A stretch of 36,705 bases of DNA from Luminiphilus sp. (GTDB taxonomy: Bacteria; Pseudomonadota; Gammaproteobacteria; Pseudomonadales; Halieaceae). The stretch covers positions 1 to 36,705 of the forward strand of contig JAQWYY010000050.1 of NCBI GenBank assembly GCA_029253705.1. Direction: 5' to 3'. This document shows, one piece after another, positions 16,138-24,133 of this stretch; position 1 is the stretch's first letter, and each line of letters opens with the position of its first letter. The position numbers were made by a program, and so were the translations under genes. A model generated the notes under the pieces. The model was not told the DNA's origin. It searched no databases and saw only the letters and a program-made list of their open reading frames with translations.

Positions 16138-18570
16138 TCAAGTTGAAACAGAGGAAACCGAGCCCTCTGACTGCTCTACTTCGCGTTCAAGAACCATCAA
16201 ATCCTTTGAGGCAAGAAATTTTGGCCGCACAAACCAAACCTCTAAAGGAATCACAACAAGTGCGATTACCATGTTAATAAGCATCACCATGACTAAAAGC
16301 AGCCCCATATCCGCAAGGAATTTCAAGTCAGACAGGAAATACCAGGGCAGGATCGCAATCAGAACAATCGTCGCGGTAAACAGAATGGCCTTACCTGTCG
16401 TCGCTACCGCTCTATCGATTGCCTCTGCATAGTCCTCACGCTCGGAGAACTCCTCACAAATTCGGCTTAGTAGATAAATGCCGTAGTCGATACCTACCCC
16501 AACGCCGATGGCCGTGATTGGAAGCGTGTTGACATCGAGCCCAATCCCTAGCTGAACCATCACAGCCCCCAGTAATAGGTTTGATATGTTCACAGGTATG
16601 AGTAGCAAAATGCCGGCGAGAATGGACCGGTAGGCGTAACTGCAGGTTGCAAGAATGACTAAATTGAGCAAACCCAAAATCACCCACTGGTAGTCATCAA
16701 CAGTGTCATTGATCGACTGCTGTAGAGCGATTGTTCCACTGCCCAAGCGCACCGTGAAGGCCTCGTGATCGACACCAATTGATTCCACTGCAGCCGCTGC
16801 CTGCTGCAGGGCAAGGTCAACCGTTTCCTGCTTATTGTCTTTGTACCAGAGTGACACTGTGGAGTTTTGCTGAACAAAATCTGTTACGTGTAGAAAAGCT
16901 TTAGGACCGGTGCCAACCATCACGGCATTTGCTGCAGCGGTAACAGCACCTTGCTCACGATCCAGAGGAGACCATTTAGGGTGTCCACCACTAAACAAAC
17001 GATTCGCCTCAGGTAAATAGTCTGCGAAGGAAAGTGTCGCTACCGGCGGTGATTCACCCTGCTCGAGGGCATTTTGAAGAGCCAGCATAGAAAAGACCGT
17101 ATCCGCTTGTCGGGATACACGCCTCGGGTTCGTGGGGTCCTTAGCTTCAAAAACAATTTCGAGGGTATTTAGGCCAGCAAAATGACTATTAATTTGCGAG
17201 ACGGCCTGATTGTAGTCTGAATCCTCCCAAAGCAGATTTGAGCCTTCCACCGGATTGCCGACTTTTATTTGCAGCACCTGGCCTATACTAAAGACAACCA
17301 CCACCAGCAAAGCTAACGCCGTAAAGCGAGCACGCCTGCCGTGGCTTAACTTACCAATAAAGCCCAGAGCCCCATAAATGAGCCGATGACTACCCCCGCT
17401 ACCCGTCTCATATCCCAAAATACGCTGGATATTTTTCGGCTCAGGAAGTACTGAAAGAATAATGGGTGAGAGAAGGACATTCGTTGGGAACAAAATTAAC
17501 GCCCAAAACCCGCAAAATAAAGCGAACCTCTCCATTGCCGGAATGGGTGCAACCATAATAAGAAAAAGACCCGCGGCGTCAGTTAAAATACCGAGAAACC
17601 CCGGCGCCATCATTACCTTAAGCGCTCGCTCAGCAGCGGCGCGTTTGTCTGGGCAGATCTGATAAATTTCGTAATAACGCTCTACGAACTGGACACAGTG
17701 ACTAAACGACCTTGCGACCAGTAGCAAAGGAACAACCATTATCAACGGCTCAATAGGTGTACCTAACCAGCCAACAAAACCAAAGCCCCAGATTGCGGCT
17801 ACAAAACTTGTTAGCAACGGTGTCACAACTCCAGCGACATTTGACATATACAACGCTAGTGAGAGAACCAGCGCTGCAATCGTCACACCGAAAATTGCCA
17901 ACATCTCTTGCTGGTGGCTATAGACCCAGCCAGTCAGTATCGGCTGTCCTGCCACATAGACGTCGTGCTCTGCATCGCTGTTATCTGCAGCGAGCTGCTG
18001 CACATACTCGAACACATCGGCGTAATCGAGCCTGCGCTCGATAAACGTTGCCGTAATTAACGCTGCTGTGTCGTTTTCAGCCACAAGAAAGGCCTTAGCG
18101 TTAGGCGCCTTAGCCAAGCGTGACCGGAATTCCAATACCTCATCAGAATCTGCCGGGGCACGATCCCCCATCAAGGGCTGACTATCGATACCAAAAGGCG
18201 TTGCTTTCGAATAACGGGCTTTTTCAGTCGCCACAGATAAAATCTGATCGTGGTCCACACCAGGAGCAAGATCGATATCTCGCGTAATGTCCCAGACTTT
18301 TTGCAGCGTAGCGGCGTTATAGATATCGCCCTCACGCGCTTTCACCATAATGGTTACGGTCAGAGGGTTACCAAAGTTGGGGTGGTCTTTGTAGGTTTGT
18401 ACGAAAGGGTGATCTTTGGGCAATAAATCAGAGAATATGGTTTTTAACTCGACGTCTTGCAGACCCCAAGCGAAAAACAACGTGATCATAAGCAGCAGCA
18501 GGGACGACACCCCCCTGTTCCTCATTAAGACAGAAGCCAAGCGACTGCTCATTTTTGAGGCTGCTGACAT
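16138..18570 (-). CDS. RND superfamily transporter, MMPL/COG1033 type
   Basis: The 810-residue inner-membrane protein has the duplicated RND plan: one membrane segment near residues 20-38, a large periplasmic domain, a cluster of five membrane segments (about 225-380), another single segment (about 415-435), a second periplasmic domain, and a last cluster (about 630-785). It is shorter than AcrB-type pumps and resembles the MMPL/hopanoid-transporter (HpnN) class that handles lipids and other hydrophobic compounds. It is the first gene of the nine-gene operon, and the shared motif lies about 77 bases upstream. The next gene, DUF1329, starts 70 bases after its stop. Whether it imports or exports is not known. 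Confidence 0.9.
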   Translation of the reverse strand: MSAASKMSSRLASVLMRNRGVSSLLLLMITLFFAWGLQDVELKTIFSDLLPKDHPFVQTYKDHPNFGNPLTVTIMVKAREGDIYNAATLQKVWDITRDIDLAPGVDHDQILSVATEKARYSKATPFGIDSQPLMGDRAPADSDEVLEFRSRLAKAPNAKAFLVAENDTAALITATFIERRLDYADVFEYVQQLAADNSDAEHDVYVAGQPILTGWVYSHQQEMLAIFGVTIAALVLSLALYMSNVAGVVTPLLTSFVAAIWGFGFVGWLGTPIEPLIMVVPLLLVARSFSHCVQFVERYYEIYQICPDKRAAAERALKVMMAPGFLGILTDAAGLFLIMVAPIPAMERFALFCGFWALILFPTNVLLSPIILSVLPEPKNIQRILGYETGSGGSHRLIYGALGFIGKLSHGRRARFTALALLVVVVFSIGQVLQIKVGNPVEGSNLLWEDSDYNQAVSQINSHFAGLNTLEIVFEAKDPTNPRRVSRQADTVFSMLALQNALEQGESPPVATLSFADYLPEANRLFSGGHPKWSPLDREQGAVTAAANAVMVGTGPKAFLHVTDFVQQNSTVSLWYKDNKQETVDLALQQAAAAVESIGVDHEAFTVRLGSGTIALQQSINDTVDDYQWVILGLLNLVILATCSYAYRSILAGILLLIPVNISNLLLGAVMVQLGIGLDVNTLPITAIGVGVGIDYGIYLLSRICEEFSEREDYAEAIDRAVATTGKAILFTATIVLIAILPWYFLSDLKFLADMGLLLVMVMLINMVIALVVIPLEVWFVRPKFLASKDLMVLEREVEQSEGSVSSVST

Positions 18571-19104
18571 TTACTTCCCTTTACTTTTATTATGGAGTGA
18601 AATTACACGCCATTTTTTAATATGTCCATAGGAAACCTTTATTTTTTGACATTAAGGGTTTTTTTCACTTTGTCGCAAAAAGACCGATTAATGACCGGTA
18701 TTCAACGAGCGTGGTGCTGAAGGGGTCAGGAGGTAGGCTACCGAAATTCTAAACAAAGACAGTCCGAAAAAAAGGCAGGGACACTCATTTCAGAACACTT
18801 GGTGTTAACTGAACTGCACCAATACAGATATGACATGTCTTTGATACTAGAGGGGGTTTTACCTGAGAAGGTCCTGCAAGATTGAATACAGGTGGAACAA
18901 CCAATGGCCGTTTTCTTGGGCTCCAAGGCTTATTCGACACGCCCAGCAATCAGCCTGAATAAAGACAATGTCCGCCAACCGAAGTCCTCAAACTCAGCTT
19001 ACTCGCTGCCAGAGATGGTTGTGGCGCCTGGCTAAGGGCAAAAAACAGGTATGGGGCGGGAACAAACCAAAAAGGGGAACTGTCCGGGTCGAAATCACAA
19101 CCCG
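18571..19104. other. Non-coding interval upstream of the RND operon
   Basis: About 530 bases. The first 100 next to the RND gene are AT-rich and hold the presumed promoter and the motif TGACATTA. The rest contains no frame with a ribosome binding site or a family-like translation. Two short strings (18757-18785 and 19069-19088) look a little like decayed transposon ends, but no paired structure could be made. Confidence 0.5.
18647..18654 (-). promoter_or_regulatory. Candidate operator core TAATGTCA upstream of RND operon
   Basis: The plus strand reads TGACATTA, the reverse complement of the 8-base core of the sites at 2710 and 5781. It lies about 77 bases before the RND start. On the minus strand a possible -35 TTGCGA (18678-18673) is 18 bases upstream of a poor -10 (TAATGT) that overlaps the motif. 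Confidence 0.35.
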
Positions 19105-19473
19105 CTAAGTCTCAACATGGAACAACTTATTTACGATTAGCCATTGCCCTTCAAGCTTTATAAAAGACAGCGTATCGAGAAATACTAATCCAAGGTAGCC
19201 GTCACGCACACGAGCTACAGCAGTTTGTCCTGCGACTTCCAAGGAAATTATCTCTAAACGAGCTGCCTCCCCTTTTGATTTCGGAGATGGTTGCTGAGCA
19301 GCCACGAAGTCACCGAACTCCGATACAGACATGTGTTGATAACCATTTGGAAGGTAACCAGATATCCAAGCATCGGGATGAAAAGCGGCATGAGCTTTAT
19401 CGCTGCTAGATTCGTACATGCAGTCAAAGTAGGTCTGGATAACGTTCTCTATTTCCTTTTTATCGGTCAACAT
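19105..19473 (-). CDS. Lumazine_bd_2 / NTF2-like small protein
   Basis: The 122-residue protein has the cone-shaped NTF2/SnoaL-like pattern: an N-terminal helix (EIENVIQTYFDCMYES), an AAFHPDAWISGY segment, then strands VAGQTAVARVRDGY and LEGQWLIVNKLFHVE. The last part is characteristic of the family called putative lumazine-binding (Lumazine_bd_2), whose function is mostly unknown. The ATG at 19473 was chosen because GAGG lies 7 bases before it; earlier starts at 19479 or 19509 leave no room for a ribosome binding site. It stands alone between the RND operon and tRNA-Cys. Relation to the oxidation pathway is uncertain, though related folds include ketosteroid isomerase. Confidence 0.82.
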   Translation of the reverse strand: MLTDKKEIENVIQTYFDCMYESSSDKAHAAFHPDAWISGYLPNGYQHMSVSEFGDFVAAQQPSPKSKGEAARLEIISLEVAGQTAVARVRDGYLGLVFLDTLSFIKLEGQWLIVNKLFHVET

Positions 19474-19581
19474 GAACATTCCTCTGCTGGTTGATGCTTC
19501 GAAAGCCATAACGCCCCCAGATTACACCACATCCACAGCAAATTCGGTTTGTACAGCTGACATGTACCTTGGGAAATAAAA

Positions 19582-19655
19582 TGGAGGCTCGGGTCGGAAT
19601 CGAACCGGCGTTGACGGATTTGCAATCCGCTGCATTACCACTCTGCCACCGAGCC
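19582..19655 (-). tRNA. tRNA-Cys (GCA)
   Basis: The acceptor stem pairs GGCTCGG with CCGAGCC, the anticodon arm reads GGATTGCAAATCC with anticodon GCA, and the T arm contains GGTTCGATTCC. The CCA end is encoded (19582-19584). It lies downstream of pgsA on the same strand, as in many gammaproteobacteria where uvrC, pgsA and tRNA genes are neighbours. No tRNA-Gly or tRNA-Leu gene is seen beside it. Confidence 0.97.
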
Positions 19656-19679
19656 TTGGAGAAACTTTCTGAGAGACCG

Positions 19680-19724
19680 CTGCAGCCTCGCTGCAGCAGG
19701 CGCGGAGTATACGCATGCCGCGCC
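19680..19724. repeat. Two GC-rich hairpins between pgsA and tRNA-Cys
   Basis: CTGCAGC-CTC-GCTGCAG (19680-19696) is followed directly by GGCGCGG-N12-CCGCGCC (19699-19724), each with a perfect 7-base-pair stem. In a pgsA-tRNA transcript they would lie 25 bases upstream of the mature tRNA 5' end and could affect termination or processing. The 216-base gap holds no gene. Confidence 0.4.
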
Positions 19725-19871
19725 GCAGCGGCAACGGTTTGAGGTGAAATGCAGCTCGGTGCGCACTAATCTAATGACACGCCAGTTAACACACGTCTAT
19801 AACTCTGCCCCTTACCCAGCAATCCAAGACAGACTTACACCGGCACCAGCGCGCCCTGCTGGACTTAACCA

Positions 19872-20441
19872 TCACTGACTTTCGTTTTCTCGAATTACTG
19901 AGAAGAATGAACGAAGATAGACCACCATAGACCACAGCGTCAGCAACACCGCGACGATAAGGACCGTCTTCCCTAAAATGAACCAACCGGTATTCGCATA
20001 TTCTGGTAGCAGCAGCAAAAGAAATGCAATGGCTATCATTTGAAGAGTTGTCTTAATTTTCGCAATCAGATTTACCGCTACGGAGCTCTCTTTTCCCAAA
20101 CGAGCCATCCACTCACGCAGCGCGCTAACCACAATCTCACGTCCAATCACCACGCAGGCGCAAAGGGTTATCAACACGTCATCAAACCGCGCCGTAAGTA
20201 GAACCAGTGCTGTTGCAACTATAAGCTTGTCGGCCACTGGATCTAAAAATGCCCCAAAAACTGTCGTCTGACCCGAACGCCTGGCTAACCAGCCATCGAG
20301 TAAATCAGTTAACGCGGCGGCACCGAAAAGCGCCGCAGCACCTAAGTTGCCCCAGGGCGACTCTAGGTGCGCAAAGAGTACAAGAACCGGAATAGCGGCT
20401 ATACGCATAAGCGTAAGAATATTGGGCAAATTTAGGGGCAA
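19872..20441 (-). CDS. pgsA: CDP-diacylglycerol-glycerol-3-phosphate 3-phosphatidyltransferase
   Basis: The 189-residue inner-membrane enzyme makes phosphatidylglycerol phosphate from CDP-diacylglycerol and glycerol 3-phosphate, the committed step to phosphatidylglycerol. The CDP-alcohol phosphotransferase signature DGWLARR, then GAFLDPVAD, fits DGx2ARx8Gx3Dx3D. Several hydrophobic helices follow. The start is a TTG at 20441 with GAGGA 7 bases upstream, giving the usual N-terminus close to NLPNILTLMRI. It is downstream of uvrC and upstream of tRNA-Cys. Confidence 0.95.
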   Translation of the reverse strand: MPLNLPNILTLMRIAAIPVLVLFAHLESPWGNLGAAALFGAAALTDLLDGWLARRSGQTTVFGAFLDPVADKLIVATALVLLTARFDDVLITLCACVVIGREIVVSALREWMARLGKESSVAVNLIAKIKTTLQMIAIAFLLLLLPEYANTGWFILGKTVLIVAVLLTLWSMVVYLRSFFSVIRENESQ

Positions 20442-20525
20442 ACGCTTGTCCTCGTGGCAAACTTATAGCGCATAACTAGCCGCCGGGAGCAGAGTGTGGC
20501 ACACCCTGCCAAGATCAAACAGGGT

Positions 20526-22352
20526 TCAGTCGTTTATGCTGTGCAAATGGTCATAAATTGTTTGAGCGAGATTGGAGTTAATGCCTTCGACCTTACACAA
20601 TTCTTCTACGCGAGCTCCTGACACGCCAGATGCACTGCCAAAATGTCGCAGCAATTCGCGCCGCCGCTTGGCACCAACGCCAGGAATACCCTCCAAGGTC
20701 GATGTTTTACGAGCCTTTGCACGTCGTGCCCTATGCCCTGTAATCGCAAAACGATGCGCCTCATCGCGAATTTGTTGAATAAGATGAAGCGCGGGGTTGT
20801 CACCCCGGAGCACCGACTCTTTACCAGTCTCACCATCCACAAGGGTCTCAAAACCGGCTTTACGGGTGGTTCCTTTGGCTACGCCCAAAACCCGAACATT
20901 CTCAATACCGTAATGCCCAAGCACGCTCATCGCCTGCGAGACCTGCCCCTTACCACCATCGATAAACAAAACATCCGGCAAGCTCCCCTCACCGGCAGCC
21001 AGTCGCCTGTAGCGTCGCTCCAATGCTTGTTGCATAGCCGCATAGTCATCACCGGGCTGAATGCCCTCAACGTTAAACTTTCGATAATCCGCTTTCCGGG
21101 GGCCGGTGTTATCGAACACAACACAACTTGCCACCGTTGCTTCACCAGAGCTGTGGCTAATATCAAAACATTCCATTCGAATCGGTGGCGTATCCAGGTC
21201 TAACTCTCGCCTCAAACTCTCAAGCCTACCCGCCATCGTCTGTTTTCCGCTCAGGTGCGCGGTTAAATTCGTATCAGAAGTTTGCTGAGCCATTTCAAGC
21301 CAACGCGCCCTCGCCTCACGAACCTTTGACCGAATCTCCACCTTGCGGCCAGCGCGAATACTGAGAGCCTCTGCTAATGCCCCTGCACCTTCGGGAAGGT
21401 CTGTCACAACAATTTCGTGAGGAATCACCTGCTTGCCTGATAGATAAAACAGCGGCATGAACGCCTCTAGAACGGCATTCGCATCCTCATCGAGGCGGGT
21501 TGGCGGATAATAGGTGCGACTCCCCAATACTCGCGCCTCACGAATAAATAGAACCTGCACGCACGCCGAACCATTGGCGACTGACACCGCTAAAACATCG
21601 AGATTTCCTCGCACGCCTTCAATACCCTGCACAGTTTGCACTTTTTGCAGTTGCATCAGTTGGTCACGCCGCTCTGCTGCCTCCTCAAAGCGTAAATCAG
21701 TTGAGGCGCTTTCCATTTCGTCCGCAAGCCTACCCATGAGCTCCTGAGACTTTCCGGTTAAAAACAGTTCGGTCTTTTCAACTTGCTCGGCGTAGTCCTC
21801 GTCACTTACCAACCCAACGCAAGGCCCACTACAGCGGCCAATCTGATACTGCAGGCACGGCCGGGAGCGGTTGCGGAAGTAGCTGTCTTGGCACTGCCTG
21901 ACCTTAAGAACTTTCTGCAGCAAATGCAGCGTCGAACGAACCGCACCGGCACTGGGGTAAGGGCCAAAATATTCGCCCTTGCGCCGCTTGGGGCCCCTGT
22001 GCAGCGCCAATCGCGGCCACCTATCATGCTTACTCAGATAAATATAAGGATAAGACTTATCGTCTTTTAAGCTTATGTTATAGGGTGGTCTATGCTCTTT
22101 GATTAGGTTGTGCTCAAGCAGTAAAGCGTCGACCTCGGTGCTAGTCACCGTTACTTGGATGTCTCTAATGCGATTCACGAGTGCCATGGTTTTAGCGGTT
22201 AGCCCACTCGCACGAAAATAACTGGTTACGCGATTTTTAAGGTTTTTAGCCTTACCCACGTATAGCAGATCACCCTCTTTTCCGTACATTTGGTAAACGC
22301 CAGGTCGGGTTGTCAGGTTTTTTAAGTAACTCTCAGCATCAAAATTGGTCAT
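20526..22352 (-). CDS. uvrC: Excinuclease ABC subunit C
   Basis: The 608-residue nucleotide excision repair nuclease cuts DNA on both sides of a lesion with UvrB. It has an N-terminal GIY-YIG nuclease domain (PGVYQMY and LLYVGKAKNL near 18-40), a Cys-rich stretch (CLQYQIGRCSGPC), a UVR motif that contacts UvrB near 205-235, an RNase H-like nuclease domain (MECFDISHSSGE, DVLFIDGGKGQ) and a C-terminal helix-hairpin-helix domain. Full length for the family. Its ATG overlaps the murB stop by 4 bases (ATGA), so the two are translationally coupled. Confidence 0.98.
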   Translation of the reverse strand: MTNFDAESYLKNLTTRPGVYQMYGKEGDLLYVGKAKNLKNRVTSYFRASGLTAKTMALVNRIRDIQVTVTSTEVDALLLEHNLIKEHRPPYNISLKDDKSYPYIYLSKHDRWPRLALHRGPKRRKGEYFGPYPSAGAVRSTLHLLQKVLKVRQCQDSYFRNRSRPCLQYQIGRCSGPCVGLVSDEDYAEQVEKTELFLTGKSQELMGRLADEMESASTDLRFEEAAERRDQLMQLQKVQTVQGIEGVRGNLDVLAVSVANGSACVQVLFIREARVLGSRTYYPPTRLDEDANAVLEAFMPLFYLSGKQVIPHEIVVTDLPEGAGALAEALSIRAGRKVEIRSKVREARARWLEMAQQTSDTNLTAHLSGKQTMAGRLESLRRELDLDTPPIRMECFDISHSSGEATVASCVVFDNTGPRKADYRKFNVEGIQPGDDYAAMQQALERRYRRLAAGEGSLPDVLFIDGGKGQVSQAMSVLGHYGIENVRVLGVAKGTTRKAGFETLVDGETGKESVLRGDNPALHLIQQIRDEAHRFAITGHRARRAKARKTSTLEGIPGVGAKRRRELLRHFGSASGVSGARVEELCKVEGINSNLAQTIYDHLHSIND

Positions 22353-23380
22353 TTTAATTTGTCTTCAGAGACGCCTAAAACCTCGGGCTCTAGTACCAGC
22401 TCAACGCCAAACTTCCGCTCGACCGACTGCTGAATTGCCCCTGCCAAACCAAGCACAGCTGCAGATGAAGTCGCTGTTCGATTCACCAGAACTAAACTGT
22501 GAGCCTCCGAAACAGCCACACCACCGACTTCTTTCCCTCGCCAACCCAAGTCATCAATCATCCACGCCGCTGACAATTTGATTAATGCAGAATCTGTGTC
22601 GTACTGCGGCAACTCTGGGAAGCGTGCACCAAGACTTTTCGCCACATCAGTCGGCACCAACGGGTTTTTAAAAAAGCTACCCACGTTTGGAATTTTTGCT
22701 GGATCGGGTAATCGCTCACTGCGCACTTTCACAACAGCATCGAAGACATTCTGATGGCTCGGCTTTGCTCCATGCAGGGCAGCCCGCAACGTCGGGTATG
22801 AAGCCACAACTGCAATCTTCCTGTGTAGCTGAAAATCGACCGCTGTAATAATCAAACACTGCCCCCTCGGCTGCTTAAACACACTCGAACGATAACTAAA
22901 CTGACAGTCTTCGGCGGTTAAATAAACAATCTCATCGGTCAAAATATCTATGGCGTGAACACCAACGATCCGTTGAGCGACCTCGACACCGTACGCCCCA
23001 ATATTTTGTACTGGGGCCGCTCCTACCGAACCCGGTATCAGAGCAAGATTCTCAAGACCGTAAATCCGCTGTTCGCAGCACCACGCTACGAGGTCATGCC
23101 AATTCTCACCGGCGGCAACACGAAGTCGAACTTGTTCCCCGTCATCCCGCTGGAGCAAGACCCCCTTGAGAGCCATCTGCAAAACCAAGCCATTTACATG
23201 TGGTTGAAGAACGACATTACTCCCCTCCCCTAATGGCAATACCGGAAAATTGCGCTCCCTCGCCCATAGCAATAGTGCTTGCAAAGATTCCAAGGACTCG
23301 GCTCGAGCGAACCATTGCGCGTTAGCAGATAAGCGTAAAGCGTTGCAGTGTTTTAAAGAAAACGCGGCCTCAACTGCCAT
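22349..23380 (-). CDS. murB: UDP-N-acetylenolpyruvoylglucosamine reductase
   Basis: The 343-residue cytoplasmic FAD enzyme makes UDP-N-acetylmuramic acid, the second committed step of peptidoglycan synthesis. The FAD domain shows LPLGEGSNVVL and GSVGAAPVQNIGAYGVEV. YRSSVFK contains the conserved Tyr/Arg, NVGSFFKNP the catalytic Ser, and LVLEPEV the C-terminal Glu. The length matches the E. coli-type (type I) enzyme. It begins 3 bases after the kdsB stop, with AGG about 8 bases before the ATG. Confidence 0.97.
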   Translation of the reverse strand: MAVEAAFSLKHCNALRLSANAQWFARAESLESLQALLLWARERNFPVLPLGEGSNVVLQPHVNGLVLQMALKGVLLQRDDGEQVRLRVAAGENWHDLVAWCCEQRIYGLENLALIPGSVGAAPVQNIGAYGVEVAQRIVGVHAIDILTDEIVYLTAEDCQFSYRSSVFKQPRGQCLIITAVDFQLHRKIAVVASYPTLRAALHGAKPSHQNVFDAVVKVRSERLPDPAKIPNVGSFFKNPLVPTDVAKSLGARFPELPQYDTDSALIKLSAAWMIDDLGWRGKEVGGVAVSEAHSLVLVNRTATSSAAVLGLAGAIQQSVERKFGVELVLEPEVLGVSEDKLK

Positions 23381-23383
23381 GGC

Positions 23384-24133
23384 TCAACCTACCAGGAGCC
23401 TTCGAACACGCTCAAGATCTGCCGGTGTATCGACACCGGCAGGAACTGACTCAACCGCATCGACAATTCTAATGCTGTGCCCCCGATCCAACGCACGGAG
23501 TTGCTCTAGCGACTCTAGAGTTTCTGTCGCCGACGGTGGCCAAGTAGTAAAAGCCCGCAAAAAACCACAGCGATACGCGTACAACCCAATATGCCGCCGC
23601 GCCGTTGTCATGAGAGTCTGCAAAGAAGCGTCGCTGGGGTCACGCTGAAAGGGAATCGCTGCGCGTGAGAAATACAGCGCGTTACCTGATGCAGAGGCGA
23701 CAACCTTAACGACCGAGGGATCCTTGATTTGCTCGACGCTCATCAGCGACTCCGACAAGGTTGCCAGGCTCGCCTCGGGATGTTGAATCAGCTCTTGAGC
23801 CACCTGCCGAATGTTTGCAACCGGCATGAGTGGCTCATCGCCCTGAACGTTCACAACAATACTGTCCTCCTCCCAACCGCGCTGCTGTACAACCTCCGCA
23901 AGCCTGTCGGTACCGGATAAGTGCTCGCTGGCTGTCATAGCGACGTCAGCGCCTGCTGCAGACATTACATCAGCAATACGGGTATCGTCGGTTGCAATGA
24001 CAACGGACTGAGCGCCTGCCGCACATGCTTGGCTCCAAACCCACCACACCATAGGTCTTCCCCCGATATCCAATAAAGGTTTGCCGGGTAATCGCATAGA
24101 GCCGAAACGCGCTGGGATTATGATGTTGAACAG
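23384..24133 (-). CDS. kdsB: CMP-KDO synthetase with probable CTG start
   Basis: This enzyme activates KDO as CMP-KDO for lipopolysaccharide core synthesis. The family N-terminus is encoded as FNIIIPARFGSMRLPGKPL, but the first ATG (24097) lies inside it, after PARFGS, and would remove part of the nucleotide-binding loop. Upstream in frame there is no ATG, GTG or TTG before a stop. A CTG at 24133 lies exactly where the initiator Met belongs and has GGAG 8 bases before it, so I take it as the start. The product is then 249 residues, close to the 248 of E. coli KdsB. Other motifs: VVNVQGDEP and YFSRAAIPF. The gene overlaps the lpxK end by 16 bases. Confidence 0.93.
   Translation of the reverse strand: MFNIIIPARFGSMRLPGKPLLDIGGRPMVWWVWSQACAAGAQSVVIATDDTRIADVMSAAGADVAMTASEHLSGTDRLAEVVQQRGWEEDSIVVNVQGDEPLMPVANIRQVAQELIQHPEASLATLSESLMSVEQIKDPSVVKVVASASGNALYFSRAAIPFQRDPSDASLQTLMTTARRHIGLYAYRCGFLRAFTTWPPSATETLESLEQLRALDRGHSIRIVDAVESVPAGVDTPADLERVRRLLVG

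Noticed and set aside
19069-19088. Short string resembling RAYT/REP-type transposon ends
   Set aside because: No inverted partner, no transposase and no second copy were found.
20643-21203. 186-residue plus-strand frame inside uvrC
   Set aside because: Shadow of uvrC, whose full set of domains is intact on the minus strand.
24097-24133. kdsB as a truncated pseudogene
   Set aside because: All family motifs are present in one frame including the N-terminus; only the start codon is unusual, and a ribosome binding site is in place.
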